Shown here one piece after another: positions 56,289-64,000 of a DNA stretch of 64,000 nucleotides (positions are counted from its first letter, which is position 1; each line of letters starts with the position of its first letter). The position numbers and the translations under genes were made by a program. This DNA comes from Paenibacillus sp. FSL W8-0186 (GTDB lineage Bacteria; Bacillota; Bacilli; Paenibacillales; Paenibacillaceae): positions 1,040,001-1,104,000 of the forward strand of contig NZ_CP150207.1 in assembly GCF_037969765.1 (NCBI RefSeq), written 5' to 3'. Under the pieces are notes generated by a model. That model was not told the origin of the DNA, searched no databases, and saw nothing but the letters and a program-made list of their open reading frames with translations.

Positions 56289-56487
56289 CGCCAACCACCG
56301 GTGCCCATCGGCGACCATCGGGAATCATCGGTAATCACCGGTGCCCATCGGCGCGACCATCGGCAATAAGCGGCAAATCATCGGCGGCCATCAAGCGCGA
56401 CCATCGACAAACAGCGGCAGTCACCGGTAACTATCGGCAACCATGGGCAACATAACGGCGACCAACGGTAACCAACGGTAACCAACG
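56289..56487. repeat. degenerate short-repeat array (CATCGGCAAC-like)
   Basis: About 200 bases of drifting ~10-base words such as CCATCGGCGA, CACCGGTGCC, AATCATCGG and ACCAACGGTA. Small open frames run through it on both strands but read as repeats. The part from 56101 to 56288 has no feature that I recognise. Confidence 0.7.
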
Positions 56488-56613
56488 ACTATATACGTTG
56501 TGCCCGTCAAACCTCCTTTTTTATGCACCAGAACATGGGAATATAGGAGCAATATTTTTAAATCCCTGCTGTGCTATAACTGAAATTGAAATAAGAGGAG
56601 GAGATGATAAAAT

Positions 56614-57378
56614 ATGAAAAAACTAAGTGGGAAGGTTGCTCTTGTTACAGGGGCTAGCCGGGGGATTGGACGTGCCATCGCGCTGCGTTTGGGGCAGGAA
56701 GGCGCTTTAGTAGCTGTTCATTATGGCAAGAATCGGGATTACGCAGAAGAAGTCGTTCGCGAGATTGAGCACGGTGGGGGAGAAGCATTCACCCTAGGGA
56801 GGGAACTTGGCTCATTCCATAGTGCAGCGGCTCTTTATGAAACATTGGATGCGGAGCTATATACTCGCACGGGGGACAGTCACTTTGACATACTTGTAAA
56901 TAACGCTGGGATCGGTCTAGTCGCATCCCTTGAAGAAACTACGGAAGAAGCCTTTGATGAAGTCATGCGGATCAATGTGAAAGCACCGTTTTTTCTGATA
57001 CAAGGAGCTCTTCAGCGGTTGCGGATCGAAGGGCGGATTATTAATCTGTCATCTGCGGTAACACGAATATCCCTGTCCAGCATTCCTGCGTACAGCATGA
57101 CCAAAGGAGCAATTAACACACTCACACTAGCATTATCCAGTCAGTTAGGATCTCGCGGGATTACCATCAATGCCATACAACCTGGATTCGTTGCAACAGA
57201 CATGAACTCTGCAATGCTGCAGGATCCTTCTGCTCATAAATTTGGGGCTGAATATTCGATCTTCGGAAGATGGGGAGAACCGTTAGATATTGCAGATGTT
57301 GCAGCATTCCTAGCCTCTCCGGATAGCCGTTGGATTACGGGCCAATGCATCGACGCAAGTGGAGGATCACACTTATAA
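56614..57378 (+). CDS. SDR-family oxidoreductase (FabG-like)
   Basis: A 254-residue short-chain dehydrogenase/reductase. It has the cofactor motif TGASRGIG at residues 12-19, NNAG near 98-101, the catalytic Ser in LSSAVTR and the YSMTK pair (Tyr and Lys), then QPGFVATDM. It is a classical NAD(P)-dependent carbonyl reductase; the substrate is unknown. AAGAGGAGGAG precedes the ATG. It is a single gene flanked by copies 2 and 3 of the triple-palindrome element and by tandem arrays, so it may sit in a mobile segment. Confidence 0.92.
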   Translation: MKKLSGKVALVTGASRGIGRAIALRLGQEGALVAVHYGKNRDYAEEVVREIEHGGGEAFTLGRELGSFHSAAALYETLDAELYTRTGDSHFDILVNNAGIGLVASLEETTEEAFDEVMRINVKAPFFLIQGALQRLRIEGRIINLSSAVTRISLSSIPAYSMTKGAINTLTLALSSQLGSRGITINAIQPGFVATDMNSAMLQDPSAHKFGAEYSIFGRWGEPLDIADVAAFLASPDSRWITGQCIDASGGSHL

Positions 57379-57390
57379 CATTTCATTAAT

Positions 57391-57444
57391 AAGACGCTGC
57401 GCCAACAAGTAAGATACTTTGCTGAAGGGCAGCGTCTTTCTTTT
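57391..57444 (+). terminator. SDR gene terminator
   Basis: AAGACGCTGC pairs with GCAGCGTCTT across a 28-base loop, followed by TCTTTTAAT. The loop is long but the stem is perfect and correctly placed. Confidence 0.65.
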
Positions 57445-57533
57445 AATAAATCGTATCGCCGCAAGGATTTTCCAGGCTCTTTTCTCCGCATCCTTGCCGA
57501 GATTTAATTTGGGCCTTGGCTTTTCGTGATGTG

Positions 57534-57668
57534 GATGAATTATCATATAGAATTGGCGACAAAAGAGCAAAATTGATGAATCTGTATGAGATATCATATA
57601 TATTATGCTTTTTTTCGTTTATTTTGAAGATTCTATGCGAATAATCATACAGATCCACCATACAGACT
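57534..57668. repeat. triple-palindrome element, copy 3 (diverged)
   Basis: The words ATTATCATATAGAATT (57539), AATCTGTATGAGATATCATA (57579) and TTCTATGCGAATAATCATAC (57630) occur with the same order and orientation as in copies 1 and 2, but the spacers differ. It is not linked to a nuclease remnant that I can detect. Confidence 0.7.
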
Positions 57669-57780
57669 AACCATTGTACGTAACCCTGCTTCTTGATTGC
57701 TGTAGATTCTGGGCTCTAAGTAGTTACTTTCTTCGACTCCATGTCTGCAAGCTGTTGAACAAGAACGTCAAAAAAGGGCC

Positions 57781-57870
57781 GCCGCCCGCCACACAGCCGG
57801 CCACAGCCCCCCGCCACAGCCAGCGACACAGCCCTCCACATGGCAACCTGCCACAGGCCAGCCACAACTC
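57781..57870. repeat. degenerate GCCACAGCC array
   Basis: About 90 bases of drifting repeats of CCACAGCC(N) such as CGCCACAGCC, GACACAGCCC and GCCACAGGCC. There is no gene in it. Confidence 0.7.
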
Positions 57871-57988
57871 GCGCTTTGAAGAAAAAGGACAGGGCTGTAG
57901 GCCATGTCCGCCGCGGCCACTCAGCTCCTAATCTCCTCCCGTCGCAATTGGGTATTCCTCATAACTAACTAATGCCACCAAAATCTTC

Positions 57989-58037
57989 TTGACATGAGAG
58001 GTTCATTTCACTATGATTTACTTAACGAATGTTAAGT
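57989..58037 (+). promoter_or_regulatory. sigma-A promoter with overlapping TetR operator
   Basis: TTGACA (57989-57994), a 17-base spacer, then TATGAT (58012-58017) is a near-consensus promoter. Directly downstream, ACTTAAC GAAT GTTAAGT (58020-58037) is a perfect inverted repeat covering the expected start of transcription. A related half-conserved site, TTCAACGAACGTTAG, lies at ~58717 before the ABC gene. The TetR-type product of the next gene probably represses at both. Confidence 0.8.
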
Positions 58038-58056
58038 GAAAATCAAGGGGGCAAGA

Positions 58057-58686
58057 ATGGATCAAACACAGAAAGCAAAAAAGCCAACCAGCCGCGATCT
58101 TCAGGCTGCCGAGCGAAAAAAGCAGATTTTAACTATTGCCAAGCAATTGTTCGCAGATAAAGGGTATCATGCCACATCCATGAGAGAGTTAAATAAAGCA
58201 ATCGGCATGACGGAAGCATTAACCTATCACTATTTCCCCGGGGGCAAGCTGGAAATATTAAGATCCGTTCTACAACATGCGCAAGAAGAAAGAATTTCCG
58301 GCTTCGTAGCCTTTTTTAAAGCTACCTTTAGCCAGAGCGAATCATTGAAGACGATCCTATGCCAGCTGATACAGGGCCTTTCGGATAGAATCATCGACGA
58401 TAAAGAGTATTTCCAGATTTTAATTCGAGATCGAAATTTGCTCGAGCAAGAGGACAAAGAAGCGCTGGATACGTTAACTCGTTTGCCATTTGAAGCTATG
58501 GCGGAGTTTTTAGCGGGGCAGCAGGAGCAAGGCGTACTTCGCCAGATGGATTTCAAGATTGCCGCATCCCAATTTTTATCCCATATCGTGGTACTAATCG
58601 TTCAGCAATTACTGGACGGGCGAACGCTGGAAGCAAAAACCGTCGAAGAAATAACCGATTTTTATGTACGGCTTTGGTCAACCTAA
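58057..58686 (+). CDS. TetR/AcrR-family transcriptional regulator
   Basis: A 209-residue repressor-type regulator. The N-terminal helix-turn-helix reads ILTIAKQLFADKGYHATSMREL then MTEALTYHYFPGGKLEIL, with a ligand-binding helical domain after ~70. The ATG at 58057 is 5 bases from AAGGGGG; an in-frame GTG at 58036 is inside the operator. It precedes an ABC exporter pair and shares an operator-like site with it, so it likely controls drug or lipid export. The exporter genes are frameshifted, so the regulator may now lack a working target here. Confidence 0.92.
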   Translation: MDQTQKAKKPTSRDLQAAERKKQILTIAKQLFADKGYHATSMRELNKAIGMTEALTYHYFPGGKLEILRSVLQHAQEERISGFVAFFKATFSQSESLKTILCQLIQGLSDRIIDDKEYFQILIRDRNLLEQEDKEALDTLTRLPFEAMAEFLAGQQEQGVLRQMDFKIAASQFLSHIVVLIVQQLLDGRTLEAKTVEEITDFYVRLWST

Positions 58687-58716
58687 TACAAAGCCGTTAT
58701 TTTTCACCCATTTAAT

Positions 58717-58731
58717 TCAACGAACGTTAGG
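58717..58731 (+). promoter_or_regulatory. second TetR operator-like site, before the ABC gene
   Basis: TTCAACGAACGTTAG resembles one side and the centre of the perfect palindrome at 58020-58037 (TTAACGAATGTTAAG). It lies ~30 bases before the ABC ATP-binding gene. Confidence 0.5.
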
Positions 58732-58761
58732 TTAATAAAGCAGACGAAGGAGGGTTTGTGA

Positions 58762-59681
58762 ATGAAGGAAATGATTCGTACCGACGGATTAACAAAAGAA
58801 TATGACGGAAAAACCATTTTGAATGATGTGTCTTTAACGGTGAACAGAGGAGAAATTTATGGGTTTCTTGGTTTGAATGGCGCAGGCAAAACTACGATCA
58901 TTCGCATTTTGCTTGGCATGATCAAGCCAACGTCAGGCGAGGTGTACCTCATGGGGAAGAAGTTAACCAAGGGAGGAGGTCTATGGAACCACGTAGGCTA
59001 TCGTGGAAGTGCCCTATGCGTATCCAGGATTTACAGTGAGAGAAAATCTAAAGCTGTATGCAAAGTTACGCGGCATTCATGATCGCAAGGCGGTCGATTC
59101 CGTGATAGAGAAAGTCCATTTAGACGATTACGCCGAAACTAAAGCAAAAGATTTGTCATTAGGCAATGCACAGAAGCTTGGATTGGCTAAGGCGCTCATT
59201 CATCATCCGGAAATATTGATATTGGATGAGCCGACCAATGCTTTAGACCCCGCAGGGATCGTTGCCGTCCGGGAGTTGCTCAAATCGTTGTCTTCTGAGG
59301 GGGGTCACCATTTTTATCTCCAGTCACATCTTGGAGGAAATGTCCAGACTGGCATCACGGATTGGAATTATTCATAGAGGTACATTGCTTCAGGAAATTT
59401 CAGCACATGAATTTGAAAATTTGCGCCGAAAAAAATTGTATGTCGGTGTCCGCGGTACTGCCACATGGGCTGGGGAGCAATTGGCGAAAGCCGGCTATAA
59501 GGCGAGTATAACCGGGGATGGAATGCTCGAGGTGTTGGATGAACGAGCTGATCGGCATCCCGAGCGCGTTTCCAGGCTGTTGGCTGATGCAGGCATACCG
59601 CTTTATTTGCTAAGCGTCGTGGAGGAGGAACTGGAGTCTTATTTTTTGAACACCGTCCGTAGAAATTCGTCAAAGGAGTAG
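58762..59681 (+). pseudogene. ABC transporter ATP-binding protein gene with two frameshifts
   Basis: The pieces together encode a full ~305-residue ABC ATPase: Walker A LNGAGKTT in the first frame, the signature-like LSLGNAQKLGLAKAL and Walker B LILDEP in the second, and the SSHILEEM His-loop region in the third. The frame changes near 59001 (between GGCTAT and GTGGAAGTG) and at a run of six G at 59299-59304, where five would restore EGVTIFISSH. AAGGAGGG lies 7 bases before the ATG. The frameshifts could be real or sequencing errors in the G run. It is paired with the permease gene next to it. Confidence 0.85.
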
Positions 59682-59691
59682 ATGGGGCAGG

Positions 59692-60401
59692 ATGAAAACA
59701 CTATTATCCGTGATCGCGGTTGAAAATAAAAAGCTGGTCCGTTCGTATGTGCTGTGGGGAACGCTGGCCCTTTACCTCTTTGTGTGTGCTATTCGCGCCG
59801 GAGAAGGGGATTGGAACACTTATCTCGGAAATGTTGTGATTATGTTCTCCTCTGTGCTTGGGCTTGTCGGCTTCGCAGTTTTGACAAGTTGGGCATTCGG
59901 CCGCGAATACGCAGACCGCACGCTAAGGACCTGCTCGCGCTGCCTATGTCGCGAGGTAAAGTCGTTGCCGCGAAAGTAGCAGCCAGTTTTGTGTGGTGCC
60001 TCATCCTGACTGAAATTACCTTCCTTTTTTCCCTGTTCATTGGCCTTATGGCTGGGATTCCTAACTTCTCAAAAACAATGGTCCTGCATTATTTCATTCA
60101 GCTACTGATTGTTACTGCGATAAATTTACTGTTATGCGGACCCGTTGTGTTCTTGGCCAGTCTATCACGGGGGTATCTTGTGCCAATCACGTATGCATTC
60201 GCGACGTTGATGGTCGCCTTAATTGCTGGGCCAACCGAATTAAGTCGTTATTTGCCTTGGGGCATACCGGCTCTTCAGTTTGCGGGAAGCAGTAGCGCCG
60301 TATTTCCTCTCGCCTCTATCAGTTACTTCATTGTTGCTATAACGGGAGCTGCTGGGTTTGCTGCAACCTGGGCCTGGTGGCGTTGGGCGGATCACAAGTA
60401 A
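59692..60401 (+). pseudogene. ABC-2 permease gene with one frameshift
   Basis: The first frame gives a membrane protein start and FGREYADRTLR, then the frame must change near 59923-59927, where CTAAGGACC lacks one A relative to a CTAAAGGACC that would read TLKDLLALPMSRGK. The second frame continues with about five membrane helices to WWRWADHK. The restored protein would be ~236 residues, an ABC-2 type exporter subunit. It lies 10 bases after the ATPase gene. Confidence 0.85.
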
Positions 60402-60490
60402 TGTATGGAAAGGAGGGGGTGCTGAAAAAGTTGGATAGAAAGCGTCCGAACACCTGCCTGTGAAAAATCATTATTCAAGGAGGATGACCC

Positions 60491-61333
60491 ATGCCGGAAA
60501 AATTATCAAACTGGTTCCATAGAACGGAGCCTTCCCAGTTCGAAGTTTACTCTGAGAAATACAAGGATTTCCTAATGATGAAACGCAGAGATGGTATTAT
60601 TGAGGTAAGGCTGCATACGGCTGGAGGACCCTTCCAATTCAGCTGGGATGCGCACAGTGTTTGGTCTCAAGCTTGGATGGATATTGGACGCGATTATGCT
60701 AACGAAGTGTTGATTATAACAGGTACAGGGGAGAGATGGCAGACAGCTAATCCTGACGTCTGGAAAACGAAATTCAGAGATTGGACAGCAGATGACAAAT
60801 TAAAGATGTACCATGAATCTATGAGGCTGCTCGAAAATTTGATTTTCTGTATCGATATTCCGACGATTGCCGCAATAAACGGTCCCGGCACTCATTGTGA
60901 GCTGGGAACACTATGTGATATTACTCTGTGCACGGAGGATACGGATTTCTTTGATCCGCATTTTCTGGGAGGCACGCCACCGGGAGATGGAATGGCACTA
61001 ACTCTGCAAAAAACAATTGGCATCAAGCGCGCTGCATATTATGCGTACACCGGTCAGAAAATCGATGGCAAAACGGCCGTAGAGTTGGGAATCGCCAATG
61101 AAGTGCATTCTCGTGATCGCCTTCTCCCGCGCGCCTGGGAGCTGGCAGAAATGATGATGGAGCGTTCCCGCTCTACGAGACATTTAACTCATTCCATCCT
61201 GTCTCGCCCATGGAAACAAGCGCTTGTCAATGATCTGGGCTTTCACCTCGCTCATCAAATGTATGACATGGCTAACGATGAGGTTGGACCTCACTCCAGG
61301 CTAATGCAAGTTAAGGAGCGCTTTAAGGGCTAG
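60491..61333 (+). CDS. enoyl-CoA hydratase/isomerase (crotonase) family protein
   Basis: A 280-residue crotonase-fold protein. It has the typical strands VLIITGTGE, IPTIAAINGPGTHCELGTLCDITLC and the LGGTPPGDG turn, and resembles the 6-oxocamphor hydrolase-like branch more than fatty-acid hydratases in the N-terminal half. It would act on a carbonyl or acyl-CoA substrate; which one is unknown. AAGGAGG lies 7 bases before the ATG. It is a single gene 90 bases after the broken permease, with no evident terminator. Confidence 0.85.
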   Translation: MPEKLSNWFHRTEPSQFEVYSEKYKDFLMMKRRDGIIEVRLHTAGGPFQFSWDAHSVWSQAWMDIGRDYANEVLIITGTGERWQTANPDVWKTKFRDWTADDKLKMYHESMRLLENLIFCIDIPTIAAINGPGTHCELGTLCDITLCTEDTDFFDPHFLGGTPPGDGMALTLQKTIGIKRAAYYAYTGQKIDGKTAVELGIANEVHSRDRLLPRAWELAEMMMERSRSTRHLTHSILSRPWKQALVNDLGFHLAHQMYDMANDEVGPHSRLMQVKERFKG

Positions 61334-61551
61334 GTCTGTTCGGTCAGTTCGATCAGCCTTCTGAAATTAGGATCAGAAATAGAACGCATTCCTGGCAAGG
61401 TCGGTTTAAAGAGTGAGATTTTCGTCGTTTGCAGGCAATGCCTGTGGGTAGCATATAGACCAAACGGGCAGTTAATTTCCTCGAATAGCGGAACCAGTTG
61501 CAACTAGAATACAGAGTGGATGAGAAGCTTTAACTGAACGGTTTTCCAGCA

Positions 61552-61736
61552 CCTAACAGTTGCCATTGCCGTTAATCCGCGGATTTTCCGCTTCCTAGGA
61601 ATCTAACGGTTGTATACGCGGCTATTCTAACGTTTTTAATATGCTGCAACTTATGCTGCACAAAATAACGTGGATTACAACCGTTAGATCATCGAAGTGC
61701 TCATTTTCGACGGATTAACGGCTGTGGCAACCTTTA
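61552..61736. repeat. long imperfect palindromic intergenic element (copy C)
   Basis: Arms 61552-61626 and 61663-61736 align as reverse complements: CTAAcaGTTGCCA, GCCGTTAATCCG and, ~25 bases on, ATCTAACGGTTGTA occur in the same order in both. About 36 bases lie between them. The rest of the 61334-61825 gap contains no gene that I can support. Confidence 0.8.
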
Positions 61737-61825
61737 GAAATTCTCGGCTCTAGCCGCAATCCGATTCTCCATATACGAGATCCAATTGCTGCAACAGCCT
61801 GTTGGCAGTTGGTTGAAAACAACAA

Positions 61826-62680
61826 TTAAAGCCACCATTTATGTTGAGGTAACAAACAAATATTTACTGGGAAGTTTCGTAAAAACCAATTTTTCATTTG
61901 CGTCCTCATAACAAGATACTCAGATGCGGAATGGGATACCCCGATAAGTGAAAGGCTGGTTTCTTTGATGTAATCTCGCATCATATTATATTTATATCTT
62001 CCATATTCGTTATCGATATGGCAATGTATCTCGCCAGTAATATAGGCTTGAACGCCCATCGAATATGCGTTTTTCATTTCGTCAACCATGTCGCCACATC
62101 CAGCAACAACTGCGATTTTCCGAATCTCTTTATGCTCATGACCTTCAAAATCTACATAAGGTATCTCAAATATCTTTTGGAGCTTCTCAATTAACTGTTG
62201 GGTATCCGTCTGATTAATCTCACAGATTAGTCCGGCCATGCCATTTGCATAGGGTACAAAACGGTCAATGATTTTAGCATCAAGTTCTTCAGCAATCGCC
62301 ATATTTGTTCCAATAGACTCGTTATAATCCATTGGAGCGTGGCACGTATATACGGACAGCCGTTTATTAATAATTCGTTGCAATAAATCTTCTCGAATCG
62401 GAACAAACCCTCTTCCCCAATTACCCCGGGGATCGCCACATTCCATGAATAGAGGATGATGCATGAATAATAAATCGCCCTCCTGAGATTCTTGAATGAA
62501 TCGTTCTAGCATGAGGCCATTAAACCTTCTTGAGAAATCCTCTTCGAAGTACTTCTCCCATTGCAATTTGATCGGCTCATACACCATGGGTATAAACTTG
62601 CTGAAACCTGGGTCCTTTTCTAAATCCATTACTCTAAACAAGGAATCCAATTCTGATTTAATTTTGACTAAAGAGTTCAT
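61826..62680 (-). CDS. Nif3-family dinuclear metal centre protein
   Basis: A 284-residue protein related to the Nif3/YqfO family, hexameric toroids with two metal ions per subunit. Visible family elements are the metal-ligand HHPLF in LLFMHHPLF, TCHAPMD, the AVVAGCGDM segment and YITGEIHCHIDNEYGR. The function of the family is not settled. I start it at ATG 62680, 6 bases from AGGAGGG; upstream in-frame codons run through the T-box terminator. It is preceded by a T-box leader on the same strand, so transcription is likely controlled by uncharged tRNA. Confidence 0.85.
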   Translation of the reverse strand: MNSLVKIKSELDSLFRVMDLEKDPGFSKFIPMVYEPIKLQWEKYFEEDFSRRFNGLMLERFIQESQEGDLLFMHHPLFMECGDPRGNWGRGFVPIREDLLQRIINKRLSVYTCHAPMDYNESIGTNMAIAEELDAKIIDRFVPYANGMAGLICEINQTDTQQLIEKLQKIFEIPYVDFEGHEHKEIRKIAVVAGCGDMVDEMKNAYSMGVQAYITGEIHCHIDNEYGRYKYNMMRDYIKETSLSLIGVSHSASEYLVMRTQMKNWFLRNFPVNICLLPQHKWWL

Positions 62681-62696
62681 ACTATCCCTCCTAGCA

Positions 62697-62955
62697 AAAT
62701 AAAAAACACTCATCCCGTATGGGACGAGCGTTATACCCGTGGTTCCACCCAAATTAACGTTAACCAGGTTACTTTTGAAGATCAGTAACGGAATCACCCG
62801 ATAAGAAATACTAGCGCATTCGCGTGTTCATTCTACAGCTAACAAGGTGGTAAAACGAATTATGAATCAGAAGGGACTTTCAGCGTTGTTCCCTCTCTCT
62901 GTACAGCTCATCAAAAAGTTCCATATCCTTGGTTATTGCTTTGCAGTATACAATA
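62697..62955 (-). promoter_or_regulatory. T-box leader (tRNA-sensing riboswitch)
   Basis: Read on the minus strand, the leader has a Stem I with AGAGAGAGGGA...GCTGAAAGTCCCT, then the T-box GGGTGGAACCACGGG near 62737-62751, then an intrinsic terminator GCTCGTCCC ATAC GGGATGAGTGTTTTTT at 62698-62728. Stem I base AACCAAGG pairs with CCTTGTT across a 4x4 loop whose 3' side reads ACCA, so the specifier is probably ACC (threonine). The T-box TGGA pairs with a U73 discriminator, which fits tRNA-Thr. The amino acid is inferred; the T-box itself is secure. The 62960-63356 stretch shows no gene that I recognise. Confidence 0.88.
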
Positions 62956-63356
62956 ACTCGATTTATTTAAACTGTAAATAAATTCAATTATAAGGGGATT
63001 TAGTTAACAACTATAAGCAATTCATATTGGTAAATCAAACCATTCTACTGATACAATTATTAATACAAAGAAAATGTAAGAATATTGTAGAATATGGGAG
63101 AGGATGTTATGCTTCTATCCAATAATGTTACCTCACGTTGCTTAAATCTACCCAAGCTATTATGCCAAGATGTATAAAGACGTGAAATTAACGTAAATCA
63201 ATGCATTTCATCGCTAAAAATTGCGTTCTCCATCCCTTGCAAGTCGGACAATGACTCTCCATCGATAGAACACTAAAATCGTATGGTTCGCCGTACATCT
63301 TCATCCCCTTATACATATTCGGCTCAATTTCTAATCCAGAGAGGAGCAACGCCATC

Positions 63357-64000
63357 TTGGATCAAAATATGAAACAAGCGATAGTCAGGGGAGAAACCTC
63401 GCTTGGCATCGAATTTGGATCTACACGAATCAAGGCTGTACTGATTGATTATAATTTTGAAACAATCGGTTCCAGCAGTTATGAGTGGGAAAACCAATTG
63501 ATCGACGGTTATTGGACCTACGATCTCAATGAAGTGATTAACGGGTTGCAAGAAACCTATCGCCAATTAAAGCAAGAGGTTGAGAATAATTATGGTGTAA
63601 CATTGCAAAAAATCGGATCAATCGGATGCTCTGCCATGATGCAGGGCTATATTGCTCTTGATCAAGCAGGGGAGCTGCTGGTTCCGTTCCGTACATGGCG
63701 CAATGCCACAACGGGTACTGCCGCATCGGAGCTAACCGAGAAATTCCAGTTTAAAATTCCAGAACGCTGGAGCATCGCACATTTGTATCAAGCGATTTTG
63801 AACGATGAAGAGCATGTCGCCAACATAGATTATATTACGACTTTGTCGGGTTACATTCATTGGGTGTTGACGGGCAGCAAGGCTCTTGGTTTGGGGGATG
63901 CCTCCGGTATGTTCCCAATCGATAAAGCTGCGCAGCAATATAATGAAGATATGTTGAAGAAGTTTGACGATTTAATTGCCGATAAGGGCTACCCTTGGAA
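63357..64000 (+). CDS. FGGY-family carbohydrate kinase, N-terminal part (runs off the window)
   Basis: An open frame continues to the window edge, giving the first ~214 residues of a sugar kinase. It has the FGGY N-terminal ATPase fold start SLGIEFGSTRIKAVLID, then IGSIGCSAMMQGYIALDQ, PFRTWRNATTG, YITTLSGYIHWVLTG and ALGLGDASGMFP, as in xylulokinase/gluconokinase-like enzymes. The start is probably TTG 63357, 10 bases after AGAGAGGAG; ATG 63369 is too far from it. The substrate is unknown. Confidence 0.88.
   Translation, partial: MDQNMKQAIVRGETSLGIEFGSTRIKAVLIDYNFETIGSSSYEWENQLIDGYWTYDLNEVINGLQETYRQLKQEVENNYGVTLQKIGSIGCSAMMQGYIALDQAGELLVPFRTWRNATTGTAASELTEKFQFKIPERWSIAHLYQAILNDEEHVANIDYITTLSGYIHWVLTGSKALGLGDASGMFPIDKAAQQYNEDMLKKFDDLIADKGYPW

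Noticed and set aside
56103..56369. 88-codon plus-strand frame after triple-palindrome copy 2
   Set aside because: The second half is the CATCGG-type repeat array, the start lacks a ribosome site and no family is recognisable.
63110..63177. 22-codon frame at 63111 before the sugar kinase
   Set aside because: It has a GGAG-like site but is too short and has no recognisable content or conserved context.

Overview
The window looks like a Paenibacillus chromosome (Gram-positive, spore-forming, plant-polymer-degrading Firmicute). The evidence is strong AGGAGG-type ribosome binding sites with frequent GTG and TTG starts, two YesM/YesN-type sensor kinase and AraC-type response regulator pairs, a CotH/VTC/DUF4956 set, an XpaC/TelA set, a T-box leader, and a run of large secreted glycoside hydrolases carrying fn3 and CBM3 modules. 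Genus is inferred from gene content only.

Layout. 1-1800: 3' part of a 23S rRNA, then 5S rRNA and a terminator. 2.5-7.3 kb: sensor kinase, solute-binding protein and AraC-type regulator with no permease, possibly a three-part extracellular sugar sensor. 7.4-11 kb: a small stress membrane protein and a secreted alpha-amylase with starch-binding modules, preceded by a cre-like site and two LacI-type palindromes. 11-14.5 kb (minus strand): VTC polymerase, DUF4956 and CotH operon. 14.7-18.7 kb: a lipoprotein, an HXXEE membrane protein, OsmC, YqcI/YcgG and a LysE-type exporter. 18.8-24.3 kb: two GH65 disaccharide phosphorylases and beta-phosphoglucomutase, a complete route from an alpha-linked disaccharide to glucose-6-phosphate. 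25.1-32.1 kb: a second kinase/regulator pair and a CUT1 sugar ABC importer without its ATPase. 32.2-36.5 kb: amino-acid permease, GAF-LuxR regulator, exonuclease III and a DUF1266 protein. 36.7-40.3 kb (minus): XpaC-like, VWA and TelA operon. 40.5-41.6 kb: a graveyard of gene remnants and DoxX.

41.9-55 kb is the most striking block: six consecutive secreted enzymes (CE1-type esterase, GH10, GH44, GH6, AA10 lytic polysaccharide monooxygenase, GH5). All end in the same CBM3 and five carry one to three near-identical fn3 modules. They would attack cellulose and xylan together. A cre-like site precedes the block and a strong terminator closes it.

55-64 kb is an accessory region. It holds a DUF559/PD-(D/E)XK-like nuclease gene with a winged-helix tail, followed by a triple-palindrome repeat that occurs three times in the window, one copy beside a remnant of the same gene. 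It also has several low-complexity tandem arrays, an SDR oxidoreductase, a TetR regulator with a clear promoter-operator, an ABC exporter broken by three frameshifts, a crotonase-family protein, a Nif3-family gene under a T-box leader, and the start of an FGGY sugar kinase that runs off the window.

The leading candidates for undescribed biology are the nuclease plus triple-palindrome module, the T-box in front of a Nif3-family gene, the kinase/binding-protein/regulator trio, and the long palindromic intergenic elements at 1.8, 24.6 and 61.6 kb.
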